Position numbers and translations under genes: made by a program
Assembly: GCA_008508345.1 (NCBI GenBank)
Contig: QNGE01002667.1
Coordinates: 4,896-68,895, forward strand
Origin: Paragonimus westermani
Taxonomy: Eukaryota > Platyhelminthes > Trematoda > Plagiorchiida > Troglotrematidae
Reading direction: 5' to 3'
DNA: 64,000 nt
In this document: piece after piece, positions 46,321 through 58,150 of the stretch
Layout: each line of letters begins with the position of its first letter
How positions within the stretch are numbered: position 1 is the stretch's first letter
Notes under the pieces: generated by a model
Databases searched by the model: none
What the model saw: only the letters and a program-made list of their open reading frames with translations
Told to the model about the DNA's origin: nothing

Positions 46321-49300
46321 CTCAATGAGGAATGTCTGGGTTGCTGTTACGTAACAGGGGATTTTTGGTTTACATGAACCAGTATCCATCTTTGCGTTTA
46401 CACCATTTTATCATGCACGCAATAAATCCGCCAGTAGTGTATTTCGTACCTGTAACTGGACTAATCCCAGTGGATACTAATTCCACCTGCTACATGTTTG
46501 CTTAGTCCGCGCTTGTTACCGTATTTTAACATAAAAACAGTTCAATGTTCCGTGCGACTAAATTAAACTATCTACTAGTGTTCTTTCCAGCCGGTAATCG
46601 ATAGATGTTGTCCTCTCCCCATCATATTTCAAGTAAACAAGTGTTTTCTTGTCAAAAGATCGCTGACGAGTTAATTATAGTCACCTATTGGATAACGTTG
46701 AAATTCCATCCTCTTGAAAAACAGCGATTCGTTGTGACTTGACTGGAATGGTTAATTCGCGGTCGAACGATCAGTCGACCATCGGCACACCTGCACTCAG
46801 CGATCAACCATATAAACCTATCAGAATGTGTTCATAAAAAGTTAGAGTCAAATAATTCTATACAGTATTCTTTTATTCCTCCTCCGAGTCCCTGAACTTT
46901 CCATGAAAAAACTTCGCCCTCCAATGAAACGTTAGCAGCAATTGATACCTCCACTGATCAGTTACTTCGTTGCATGCAGCCATTTCCATCCCCCCTATGG
47001 TGTTCGCAATTTAAACTTGTCATGCCTGCAACACCTTCATTACGACAGTTTCAAGTGACGTTGAAATTGCAGTCACAATGTGAGGAACATCTCGAATCCT
47101 CACATCACTCGTGTTGTGCCGTTCTTGCTATGAGCGGACTGACTAATCATCATCATGATCGGCCATGAACTCGTGTGCATTAGACTATTTATAATGTTAT
47201 AAGTAGCATGCATCTCTGATACGGGAACTGGGTAACTCACTCCTCGACATGCGCGTGGTAATCCATGAGGGCGTTGTCCGGCACAAAAGCAACAGCTTTA
47301 TGGAACACTGTTCACTAGCGTAGTGGTCAAGGGAACGAGAACCTTCAAACGGTTATGTGCACCTGGTGGTGCATTTTTTATAGCATCCCATTTTCCAAGT
47401 TAAACTAAGCCATGGTAACAGTAATCACCCAGGCTACAGTCATGTTTAGGGGCATTGAGAGTGACCAGTTTTTAGTGTGTTTCGAACAAACAGAATTGAA
47501 ATACTCAGTGCCGAGGCTTTTATCATCTACAATGAAGTGAAGTACATCACTCAAGTGCGATACATGTGTTAAAGAAGTGACATCCTCGACGGTACAGTTG
47601 AGTACGTCTCACCGTTGAAGTGAAAATAGTATGGGCTATCTCTTTTTGAAATTCTCACTTTCTTTACGGCCTGACCATTAGCTAAAGTGAAACTTATCCG
47701 TTAATGAATGGTAGTATCTTGTAGGGATATATTCACGAGGACAGCGAATTTATCCTGCTGGTATAGTTCTTGAATTCCTCATTCGGGGGAAGACTGCATT
47801 CTCTTCTACGTTCCACATCTTCAAAAGTAAAGTAGTGCAATTTCCGCCTGTTCACTGTAGATCGAGGATGTTTTGGAATTTAAGCAACTCAACATCTGGA
47901 TTACTGTGTTCGCTGCAGAAAAGCTGCAGTTCTTCACTCCATCTTGCAGTAGCTGAAGACCCAGTTCGCTCATCATAGCTGAAACAGTATATTACTGAAC
48001 CTGAATTTTTGGCATGGGTTGTTTTTCGGCTTCAATTCAAACAATTCTTCAGAGTTTAAATGAAAATGGCAAAAACCTTCCGTTGTGCACGTCGGAAAGC
48101 GTGCCTTTGTGGATAGAATATGGTGATCGAAATAGTTACCTTCAGGCAGTGTACAATAGCAGGCAGTCGCTTTCTAATCAAGATAAATTTAGATGAGGAA
48201 GAGTGCACTCTCACAGCTTCAAATGAGCTGTTTGTGATTCGTGATAACGCCGAAAGCGTTGGCAAATTGGGTTGACTTTTTCGATCTTTGTTTACTCATT
48301 CAGCCTGACATTCAGATTGCAAAAGTTTCATCGACAGGCGAATTGACATCGTTAGTGTGTAAGAGTTTGAGCGTGTAGAACCAATAACATCACTTAATTC
48401 TATACAAGCATTCTCTTACATACCGATGATACCACCTTGTTCGGTTGTGAAACTTTTGCAAATCCAAATACCAAACAACGGGAAACCAAAAGTTACCTTT
48501 CATCAGAGGTTATCGATTTCAGCGTTTCGTGCATAAAACATTCGATCATTTGTGTTGGTTGCAGATCCTGGTAAGTAGTATGGGTGGAGCCCTTGTAAAC
48601 TTTGTGTCCACTGGTGTGTTTGTGGTGATTTGACCCCTATTGGCTACAAAGTATGCTCTGAAGTGTTTGTTAGATAGCTCGGAATAAGAACTTATGACAG
48701 AAGAATCGATACGATGTTGAGCTCCTCCAATTTGTCAATAACAACAAACAGACTTCAAGTTACAACGAACACAAGCATGTTCAGTTGAAACCTAGTGTAG
48801 TTTATGAGTTAGAACATAACATCTGTGTATGCTATTCCTGTTTCTCACTGTTGAACTGGAAAATATAACAATGCGGAACAGGTAATGTTTCCTGTTCTCG
48901 TTCTCCGCCCTGATGGGCTGTTCACACAATCTGTATTAAAACACGGGCACCCATTTGTACAAAAACGAATCTTATTGCACTGCTAACTGTTGTTTGTTTG
49001 TCCATGTAGTGATCAACTGACTTGTGACTTCGGTTCCGACGTAGTACACGTATTGACTGATATAAAAATTCGGCTAGGTACTTAGACCGATTGCATGGTT
49101 CACACAGCTACGAAGCCCTAGTACACAAACTAGCGTTTGTACAACCATATTCCCGTGAAGCTAATTAACTGCTTGTTTGTATGCTAACAAATCCACAAAC
49201 CACGTATTTTATTAGATGTTAGACGTTGACATTTTTACCATTTATTTTGTAAACTTCTAATATATAACAGAATGTAACCATAATTTATGTACGCTTTTCG

Positions 49301-49812
49301 GATTATAGTGTAAATTTCGTACGCCGTGATGCTCGCAATCGTCTACTGTTTGACACCTCTTTCAAATCGGTTCTCTGCAGTGGTTTCTTCGACCTATGCT
49401 TTTTTTTAGTTAAATTTACCTGTTATCTTCAAAATGACTTCATTTTTTCATTTTTCTACAATTAAGCTGTCTGTATTCGAACAGAGATCTTTGAATGATG
49501 AGATGCAATGTATTACAATAAGTTATTTATTTATTTGAAAACTAAACGCACAGTTCACATGAATATCTTACCACATTCTTTCTGGGATTTAGATCCCACC
49601 TGCTCCAGCCACATGTGAAGAACAAAATTGCCACAAACAGAAGGCAATTTGTCCCGATGGACCAGCTGTTGACGTACACAAACGAATGCAATTGTGTAGT
49701 CAATTTTTTCTGTGACCATTATTTTCTCAACTTAAGACTAATCGAAGAAAGTGAAAAACCTAACAAGATTTCTTTCGTTACATCAGCATCAATAAGACAG
49801 CGGTCTTGATAA
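46321..49812. other. unassigned stretch
   Basis: 3.5 kb without a legible gene or repeat. The short frames at 46974 and 48014 (plus) have no motif. Confidence 0.3.
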
Positions 49813-49825
49813 ACAGACTGTGACT

Positions 49826-49925
49826 AACACAACGTTAGCAGCAAGTTGTAATACTCTACGTCTCGATTACAACATTCCTGAGGAAGGTCAGCCGAGTTGG
49901 TTGAAACGGAGAGTATTACAACTTT
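49826..49925. repeat. shortened copy of the 5120-5338 palindromic repeat
   Basis: AACACAACGTTAGCAGCAAG, TTGTAATACTCTACG, TTCCTGAGGAAGG and GAGTATTACAAC follow the order of the palindrome at 5120-5338, with about half of one arm deleted. It lies immediately left of ribozyme element copy 1. The rest of the family (AATCTGTTTATCAGTAACA) continues right of that element, so copy 1 interrupts it. Confidence 0.7.
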
Positions 49926-50032
49926 TTACTAATGAGTAGTCGGGGATTTGGTTTATTTTCAAGTTGACCATCACTCACATTTGATCGCAGCGTTCGCATT
50001 CAGATAGAATTTCCAGCCAGCCTCTTTCGGTC

Positions 50033-50118
50033 GTGCCTAATGTGAGGTCGATGGCGCATTGGTTAACACGATCGCCTCATGATTGGAATGTCCGGAGTTC
50101 AAATCCCGGCCGTGGCAA
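50033..50118 (+). promoter_or_regulatory. tRNA-like segment with Pol III A- and B-box-like motifs
   Basis: TGGCGCATTGG near 50053 resembles an A box and GAGTTCAAATCC near 50098 a B box, about 45 bases apart. The latter sits in a CCGG...CCGG T-arm-like hairpin with one extra base. In copies 2 and 3 the B box reads GTTCAGATCG and is weaker. The segment is probably the tRNA-derived internal promoter of the element. Copy 4 has lost it. Confidence 0.6.
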
Positions 50119-50124
50119 GGATAT

Positions 50125-50169
50125 GCACTACTGACGAGCTCTAATGAGAGCGAAACTCGAGTCTAGTGC
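50125..50169 (+). ncRNA. type I hammerhead ribozyme, intact
   Basis: All core elements are present in order. Stem I GCACTA pairs perfectly with TAGTGC over 6 bp. The catalytic core CTGACGA is at 50131-50137. Stem II is GCTCT/AGAGC with loop AATG, a perfect 5 bp. GAAA follows at 50152. A very short stem III, ACT/AGT with a CG loop, is followed by the GTC cleavage site with its C at 50163. Short stem III and an open stem I are the form known from schistosome Sm-alpha elements and metazoan retrozymes. In vivo activity, if any, would need tertiary contacts or dimers, as in those relatives. Confidence 0.9.
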
Positions 50170-50479
50170 CTCTTTTCGAAGAAGGCTGGCTTGAAAGTCT
50201 ATCTGAATGCGAAGTCTGCGATCAAATATGAGTGATGGTCAACTTGAAAATAAACCAAATCCCCGACTACTCGTCAGTATTCTCAATCTGTTTATCAGTA
50301 ACATGTTAAAACTGAAGCCGGAACTTTTCGACTTCATTCGTACTAAATTTGGTTCGAGGATCTCAGTGCAGCGGTCTCTTCAGAGTTGCTCTCATTCTGT
50401 CCTAAATACTAACTCAATCGCTTATGGTAATGTTAGCCAGGGCAACTTTTTCAGTGATGCTGCCAGCTAGAAATCTAAG

Positions 50480-51017
50480 TTGGGTTCAATGTGGTTTCAG
50501 TACATAAAACTTGATCCTACTTTTAATCAAGCAACTATTACAACCCTGGTTCTTCAAAATGTTATTTCCATGCTCGTTACTGCACTGGTGGGGAGTTATT
50601 TTTGGGTTGCTATCGTGATTGTCGTTCTCGTGAATTGTATACTGTCAGGCAGTATTGCCTGGAGTTCACTGGGGGTGACAGTAAGCAAACTGGGTAAAAA
50701 AAAGTACTGCTTCGTTTAGCCGACTAAACCATCAAACTCGCATTTTAAGCTGTGTACATTACCAAACATTCACCTCGCGATGTTTGATCTACCTGAAGGC
50801 GTGATTCTTGCATACCGGTACTGAACATGTTAAGCCTAGAATGTCACATGACAAAAACCCCTCTCATCTTGTCCTACCTCCCAAACTCCCAGCGATTTTT
50901 GCAGCAAATCTTTTGTTTGCCTTAAGTTTCTCTTGTCTTCAGTTCTCCTGGGACCTTACGATATTTGTTTTCGAATTGAATTTCCTCTTTATCTCTACCA
51001 CGCCACATTCTTTTTAA
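50480..51017 (+). other. pair of short open frames with hydrophobic segments (right arm)
   Basis: Counterparts of the left-arm frames. The first is 79 codons and shares its first 74 residues with the left-arm frame. A one-base difference in an A run (8 here, 7 in the left arm) changes its end. The preceding TGGTTTCAG at 50500-50508 could be a splice acceptor, but that is weak evidence. Family unknown. Confidence 0.25.
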
Positions 51018-51304
51018 TGTCAGCCGGAGGCAGTTGTCAGCTTTGAATAATAGAACTGCACACTCACGATGTGATGTTCGTTTTCAGTCAGCATACTGTT
51101 GACTAATAAACTCACTTGTAACGTTCAAGCAATACTAACTGTAAGCAAATGAATAGCCTAATAAGGGCGGTTTTGAAGCATAATTATTGAAAACGTAACC
51201 TAAGGGCTCAAAATGCTTGGAGTTGTGTTACGAACATTAATTCGAAACAGTTACTGATGAGCAGACAGTGATTTGGTTTGCAGTTTTAATGAGTTCAGTG
51301 ATTT

Positions 51305-51666
51305 CGACCTGTTTTGGAAGTCTTAATCGCGGGGTTATCGATTGGAGTTAACAGGACAGTTACTGTGTCTCCTCTCGAAACGATCGGGCAACCTGATCGT
51401 CACACACAAGCGAGAGTGGTTGAGCGTTCGGATTTCATAATTCAGTCGTGCCTGATGTGAGGTGAATGGCGCATTGGTCAACACGGTTGCCTCATGATTG
51501 GAATGGCTGGAGTTCAGATCGCGGCCGTGGCAAGGATATGCACTACTGACGAGCTCTAATGAGAGCGAAACTCGAGTCTATTGCTTCTTTTCGAAAGAGG
51601 CTAGCTGGAAAGTCTATCTGAATGCGAACGCTGCGATCAAATGTGAGTGATGGTCAACTTGAAAAT
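51305..51666 (+). repeat. ribozyme SINE-like element, copy 2, standard form
   Basis: Full order without foldback. The 5' block begins CGACCTGTTTTGGAAGTC and includes TTAACAGGACAGTTACTGTG. The tRNA-like segment is at 51450-51530, with an A box-like TGGCGCATTGG and a weakened B box. The hammerhead is at 51540-51584. The 3' unit ends GGTCAACTTGAAAAT. Length is about 360 bp. It sits within the inverted duplication. Confidence 0.85.
51540..51584 (+). ncRNA. type I hammerhead ribozyme, one stem I mismatch
   Basis: Core CTGACGA, stem II GCTCT/AGAGC, GAAA, short stem III and GTC site are identical to copy 1. Stem I pairs GCACTA with TATTGC, giving one C-T mismatch at the third position. Cleavage is plausible. 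Confidence 0.85.
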
Positions 51667-52275
51667 AAGTTATGTGCCCAGTGTGGTCCATGGGTTTGGA
51701 ACAAATAGGTGGTAGTGGGGGTCTGTGATGATAGATCATATGAGGTGGAAACGGTAAAATAAAGAATCAAATATAGTCTAGAAACCCTTTAGCCCCGGAA
51801 ATGAAAAATATATCACACAAACCCTGAATTGCAACCAATCGCTGGCAGTGGACAGTGCCACAACAATTGAAGAGATAGGTGGGTTGAAATGGGTGAACTT
51901 ACTGACGTGCTATTAGCAATCTCGGACTGATCTTGCCAATGGAAATCGGTCACGTGATTAAACCGCCATACCAGCGAGTTGACCAATCAGAATGGCACTC
52001 ATGTGTGGCATCGGATTTGTTGTAAAGAGCAGTCAACTAAAGGAAGTGGCTTAGATACGTCCTTTGTTAGAAAGCTGGCAAATAACTGAAGTCAAATGAA
52101 TCAGTCGAAAAGCTTCCACTTTGGAACCAACAGTATCTCCTCACTCTTTTATCGTTCCCAGTTTATAATGAATCCCGTAGAAAAACCTACATCATCCAGG
52201 TTATTCAATCCATCCTGTCCTACCCGTTTGTTCTCATGTCGAGAAATGTCAAGTTTGTAACAATGGGCATTGCAC

Positions 52276-53004
52276 AGATCCCCAGGACAATACTCATCGT
52301 AGTTGATTTGTTAGGAAAAGTCAAGTCACCAGGGTTGAATAGGCTGTTGTAAAGAAGGGTGAGAAGAAATGTCTTTATTCCTGATCATCCGGTTGAAAGG
52401 CAATCAGAGCGACAGAATGGTTTATCTGTCCTGTCCGTAATATAGTCAACTGAACATTGCCTGATATAGTTTTGGGTGCCAGTTTTAATTCCTTCTCTAA
52501 AATACTGCATCGGTCCACACAGTGAGTATGATTCTGAGTATGTTTTGTTATTGTTGTACAACACAGTTTGCTGAAAGTACAACTGATTAGATGTCCATGC
52601 GATTGAAGAAACATAATCCAAATTGACTCAGGGGTGAATCACTGAAAATGGTTATACAGCCTCATCGAACAAGTCACTGAGGAAAGGAGTTTAGTAAGTG
52701 CATCACGATATGTCGTCATCTTCCTTCACTCTTATTAGTCAGTAAAACGAAAGCAAAAAGCTGTTTGTGATTTAGACACGTCAGTAGGCAACGAATAGAA
52801 CGACCAAACAGTCATACTGTTTCACATAGGCAAGTAATTCCATTTCAACGAGGATGATTGCGTGGATTTCTTACGTGCATATATAAGGCCCATAGTGCAA
52901 TGTTGTTAGGAGGTGTAGGTAATGATTTGCAGTATTTCTTTACTCTTAAACTAAACACGTGTTTGGTGGTTAAAGGGCTAAACTATTTGAAAAATAGGTT
53001 TTTC
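52276..53004. repeat. 729-bp segment present only in the right arm
   Basis: The arms match through GGGCATTGCAC (ending 52275) and again from AACCCATCATATTG (53005). The extra segment has no obvious terminal repeats. On its minus strand lies an 82-codon frame described separately. It is either an insertion here or a deletion from the left arm. Confidence 0.8.
52385..52633 (-). other. unidentified coding-like frame, possible exon
   Basis: The minus-strand frame begins in VNLDYVSSIAWTSNQL, continues YFQQTVLYNNNKTYSESYS, and ends with CSVDYITDRTDKPFCRSDC before a TGA. It is rich in Tyr, Asn, Thr and Cys with little bias toward codon-shadow residues, more like extracellular protein than chance. 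A TTTTCAG at about 52647-52653 (minus) could be a splice acceptor. There is no donor I trust and no family I recognise. It lies only in the right arm's extra segment, so it is not a product of the duplication. Confidence 0.3.
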
Positions 53005-53216
53005 AACCCATCATATTGTTCTGGGAGGTAAATGTTTCTGATTGTGATCACTTGACAGCCAAATGCTATGAGAAATGCAATGAGAACTTTATATTTCTTT
53101 TGATGCATGCAAACGTTGAAGAAGTTGACTTTTAACTGGGCCTAGCTGACTTTTACAAAACTGATGAGTTTTACGTAATATTTGTGGAACTAAAAGCTGT
53201 TGATAAACAGTGATCT

Positions 53217-53577
53217 CGACCTGTTTTGGAAGTCTCAACCGCGGGGTTATCGATTGGAGTTAACAGGACAGTTACTGTGTCTCCTCTCGAAACGATAGGG
53301 CAACCTGATCGTCGCACACAAGCGAGAGTGGTTGAGCGTTCAGATTTCATAATTCGGTCGTGCCTAATGTGAGGTCAATGGGGCAGTGGTTAACACGGTT
53401 GCCTCATGATTGGAATGTCCGGAGTTCAGATCGCGGCCGTGGCAAGGATATGCACCACCGATGAGCTCTAATGAGAGTGAAACTGGAGTCTATTGCTTCT
53501 TTTCGAAAGAGGCTGGCTGGAAAGTCTATCTGAATGCGAACGCTGCGATCAAATGTGAGCGATGGTCAACTTGAAAA
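53217..53577 (+). repeat. ribozyme SINE-like element, copy 3, standard form
   Basis: The same order as copy 2: 5' block from CGACCTGTTTTGGAAGTC, tRNA-like segment at 53370-53445 (A box weakened to GGGGCAGTGG), hammerhead at 53452-53496, then the 3' unit ending in TCAACTTGAAAAA. It lies just outside the end of the inverted duplication. Confidence 0.85.
53452..53496 (+). ncRNA. hammerhead ribozyme, core mutated
   Basis: The core reads CCGATGA where CTGANGA is required, a T-to-C change at an invariant position (53459). Stem I pairs GCACCA with TATTGC poorly. Stem II (GCTCT/AGAGT) and GAAA remain. Predicted inactive. Confidence 0.8.
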
Positions 53578-54492
<915 letters not shown>

Positions 54493-54699
54493 TATCAGAG
54501 ACAGCAACACATCAGTGGTTCACATTAATGCTAAACTGCCACACAACCACTATGAAGACGCAAACCCTATATAAGAAGAGGGGAAGGAAAACGGGGGACA
54601 GGAAGGGACCTAACTACTGAAAATGACTACGGCCATATTCAGACATACAGCATCAAGGTGCCTACACCTTGCAAACAAACAACCTGTGTGGGGGGGTAA

Positions 54700-55270
54700 C
54701 TGATTGGCCATATGAACGGGTACAGTGCACATCTGCATGTCGAAATAATGTTTGCATGCAGCTTTTTAGCTTTAAAATTTTGATCACAAGTTTCTTCGGT
54801 GTGTTAGTGAAAAGCGACGTAACATCGAAAGAAACCAGTGCTTTTTTCTTGCTGCAAATCCAGGCTCGTAATCTGTCTCAGAAAATTTGCTGAACTGTTT
54901 TCGTCATGAATGCCATGGGCTAAATACGGTCAGAGAACACGAAACAGAAACTTCACTAGTTGGTATTTTAGGACCGTCCTGGATAAAACAGTTGGTCTGA
55001 ATATTAGCTGATCTTTGTGGACCTTTGGTAGCCCGTATAATCGTGGCACTGGTCCCTCAATTGGTCTAAGGTCTTTAGCTTGTTCTTCTGTGAGTGATTT
55101 CTTTTTCTTCAGAGCTGTCACAGTTTTGGTGATTCGAGTCCTCAGACTTTTTGTAGGTTCTCCTGTGACATGTTCATACGTTGTGGAGTCTCTTAGAAGA
55201 TCGCTCACTTTGTCTTCATAATGTTTTCTGTTCAATGTGGCTACGGCGTTGCTTTTGCCTGTGGGTAGAG

Positions 55271-55318
<48 letters not shown>

Positions 55319-55400
55319 CGGGCCTAGCTGAGAGCACTGAAATACATTTACAGAATGTGGGATATGGAATATGGTCGAAATCGAGCGGAACGACGTGCAT
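54700..55400 (-). pseudogene. Penelope-like element, reverse transcriptase fragment
   Basis: The minus frame 55400-54930 reads RKHYEDKVSDLLRDSTTYE, SLRTRITKTVTALKKKKSL and PRLYGLPKVHKDQ, the N-terminal palm of a PLE reverse transcriptase. PLYGLPK(V/I)HK is a PLE hallmark. Beyond a stop and a frameshift, about 54790-54860 (minus) has LVSFDVTSLFTNTP, the motif A block with its catalytic aspartate. Motifs after that are not legible. A (AT)21 array is inserted in the coding region. It is a separate copy from, and a different subfamily to, the 55.4-58.2 kb PLE. Confidence 0.8.
55273..55314. repeat. (AT)21 microsatellite inside PLE coding remnant
   Basis: Twenty-one AT units between the decayed N-terminal residues and the RKHYEDK block of the PLE reverse transcriptase. 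It marks expansion after the element died. Confidence 0.96.
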
Positions 55401-55439
55401 GCTAAAAATTATTCAGCCATTATAGAATTGATGAGGCCT

Positions 55440-58150
55440 ATAACGATGCATGCGGTTTCAGTAAGACAGGTGTTATTTTGGATCTGAAACGAATGTGGAT
55501 GTCCAAGAAAAACAGACCGGGAACAAAATAGCCTAGGGGAGAGTACGCATATCTTCATGAAACAGTGAAGGTTATCCCGTTTCCACATGCCTATGGGATT
55601 TATAGGAAACTACTTATGCGGACAGCTGTTTTGAGTCATTCTCAACGGGCTTTTACGATTACACAGGGTACAGACAATTTATATATAGAAATTAGAACAA
55701 TTCTAGCAGGTCACTAAAAGTCACAAATGTGGAGCAGATCATAGTCTAATTGAGAAGCTCGGGTGTATTGATCAGTGCGTGAGAGTGTCACATGTGCCTG
55801 TCATGAGGCACGCGTTCGTCGGTGTCAAGTGGTCCACGCTTGTCTGAGTTTCAAGCGGTTGTGCTATAACTGGCCATAGATGCCATAGATGTTTCTGGAC
55901 GCACATACAGGAGACGTAGAGTTTGACGGTTTCGGGCGTTGACGACAGTCGCACTCTGACGGCTCTGGATTAGGTTTTATAAACATTGTAGGTAACCTAG
56001 AGCATTTCTTCAGGCCGTCGCTCATGACCGGTGTCAATTAAGTAGGAACCAGCCTTACTTGAAATGGGTTTTCTCGAACCACTGTGAAACCATTTTTGGA
56101 GGTCTTTACGAATCCTTTTCGACGGCCACCTTATGGTAATGTCAACATGACCGGCTTTAAAACAAAAGGTGAGAGAATAACCACGAAATGGCGAAGAAAA
56201 CTTAGACAAGCTATCTTTGAGTTGTGACACAAGTACCGAGCAGGTATTGCACGACAAAATGACCCGTGCTTCAGGATAGGCACTCTCAAATGCAATACAA
56301 ACTCGGTGGGTGATAATCTCACCTGTAACTTCATCCCTATGGAATAGAATGATAAAACAAGCTTTTTATCCACCGTTTAAACAAGTTCATGTCTCACTGA
56401 TAGCTGTACGTTTCCATTCAAGATTCATTGGGGGTAACCATTTTGGCCTGGCGCGTCGAGAAATGCTGGGGTTCATCCAGTAGAGTATCTTTCGATTCCG
56501 CTTGGTAAACAGCAAACCAAATTCCGTCTGTATTTCAAGGGAACAGTGCAAGTAGAGTGCGTGTACTAGTCAGTCCACGTCTTATCCTATGAAATTACAT
56601 TCGAAATAATCTATCGATTCTACGGATTATGGTAACATCTAAAAGCCATAGTTGGTTGTTCGTCTCTAAATCGACGGTAAATACACTGTTGGAATGTGCA
56701 CGACTGAAGTCAGTTGGTAGAATGTGCGTATGGTCGTTCTCACCAATCAGACGAGATATACCGTCCATATGGGGCTTATAGAAAGAACAGCTATCGACGA
56801 CGTGATGTAGTTTATACGGATTTTTCTACTGAACTGAAAACGGACGTTTGGTGTGCAGAATAGTAATGGCTCTTTTAGTGTGGTAATGGGAATGCTGAAA
56901 TGGGTTGACTGTTCTCAGTGTAAACGCAGAGATAATCAGCAGTTTCTCTTAAAAGAAAGTTTGTGAGTAATGGGGTTACGTCCAAGGAAATCATTTTATG
57001 ATTCTTCATATCTGCCGCGTCGACCAATTCAAAATCGTGTTCTAAATTGAATGGAATCAGTTGTTCTGTGATTGGTTTCGCTGGTTCCACCAGCCACCCG
57101 GCTAAGGCATGACGCGAAGAGTTGCATAGATCAAGAATTGGTCATGAGAGTAATCCGTCTTTCCGAACTTTAAGGAGATCACAGAAGCTTGGAGTGGCAG
57201 TCTCTGATGGTCTCATGTGATCAGAGGTGCGTGCGTCAAGGTAATGTGATCGTTTCCTGTCGTGAAGTGACTTTGGGTCATTTCTTCTCTATGGCCATCG
57301 TTTTATCCTTATCATTGTCCGTCTTAGTAAACTGTGATCTGTCGAAGAGGATAGATGGCAGTTTGTCAACATAATTGGTTTTATCTAATGGAGCAATTCC
57401 GGATCATTTGTCTGGTTTCGTCAGTAGGATGTTCTTTTTCGTTTGCAGCTCCCTTATGACGTCTAACTGTTCCCGCTTTAAAGGACTGTACTTTGGTACC
57501 TTGTTATTCACTTACTTACGGGATGTACTCACCACAGCAGATTTGCAATATTCCGCGTTAAATCCTGAAAGTGGCACGAGTCCATCCAATTTCTGATGCA
57601 GGCTTTCAACCTGAACTTCAGAGTCTAAACACGTAAATTCTGATCTCGGACAGTAAAAGTTGGGGGCTAGCATTAACACTTCTAACACGGTTCGACGCAA
57701 AATGACAGGCGAATAATTGTTAACTTAACGTTCCTGATCGTTAGGAAACTGGGCTTTCAGTTTGATGGGGTTCAACTGATTAATCTGTTCTTTTCCACTT
57801 GCCTTTGTTGTTCAATTTGTAAATACTGCTCAAACACAAACACCTCCATTCTCGGAAGTAATTCGGCAGCGACCAAAACAATTGAGACCGATTACAGATT
57901 TATTAATAGACTTTTGCTAGACATGCTTCTAGTTCGTTTCTGGCACAGTGTTGCAAAGACCTGGTCGTGGACTGTATGCTACACCGACAGAAATCATTGT
58001 AGCAAAAATCCAGCAATTCTCTATTATCGATACGCTCATTGAGAAATCGTACAATGGCTTTTACTTCTCTGATCTTGGCGCCAAACTTTATGAGCTCCTC
58101 AAGTTGTTTTACCACCACCGGTCCATGGACTACTTCAGTGGTTTTCACAC
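55440..58150 (-). pseudogene. nearly full-length Penelope-like element, decayed
   Basis: All PLE regions are present in order on the minus strand. The N-terminal domain is at 58148-57903 (KFGAKIREVKAIVRFLNE, then a block to 57720). RT fingers are at 57700-57300 (LAPNFYCPRSEF, KYSPLKREQLDVIRELQ, LTKPDK then a stop, DKTNYVDKLPSIL). The palm is near 57150-56870 (DLLKVRKDG, then motif A MISLDVTPLLTN at about 56960-56994). A stretch at 56870-56700 resembles the LCT..VRFQF block. The nuclease is at 56257-55997 (VLVSQLKDSLSKF, a decayed GIY-YIG core, KWFHSGSRKPISS, YLIDTGHE). The 3' tail is at 55990-55440, shared with 11620-11890. Many stops and frameshifts. Total about 2.7 kb, close to the length expected for a PLE. 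Confidence 0.85.

Larger units (their letters stand above)
49928..50278 (+). mobile_element. ribozyme SINE-like element, copy 1, foldback form
   Basis: A 351-bp element whose ends, 49928-50029 and 50177-50278, are inverted copies of about 102 bp (coordinate sum 100206 in the middle of the arms). Between them lie a tRNA-like segment (50033-50118) and a hammerhead (50125-50169). The inverted ends include the CAAATCCCCGACTACTC tail that appears once in copy 4. The intact order without foldback is 5' block, tRNA-like, ribozyme, 3' unit (copies 2 and 3). Here the 5' block is replaced by an inverted 3' unit. No coding capacity. Confidence 0.85.
50301..53212. repeat. large inverted duplication, right arm (2.9 kb)
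   Basis: Inverted partner of 21790-24406. It contains the short hydrophobic frames, ribozyme element copy 2, and a 729-bp segment absent from the left arm. The arm's outer end (53212) lies five bases before ribozyme element copy 3. The inner end merges into the dispersed palindrome family, where the two arms are more diverged. Confidence 0.93.

Noticed and set aside
3193..53500. Reading the 26-kb segment between the inverted arms as a single giant transposon
   Set aside because: The arms contain older repeats of other families and differ by two large indels, the segment between them has no transposase, and no target duplication flanks the outer ends.
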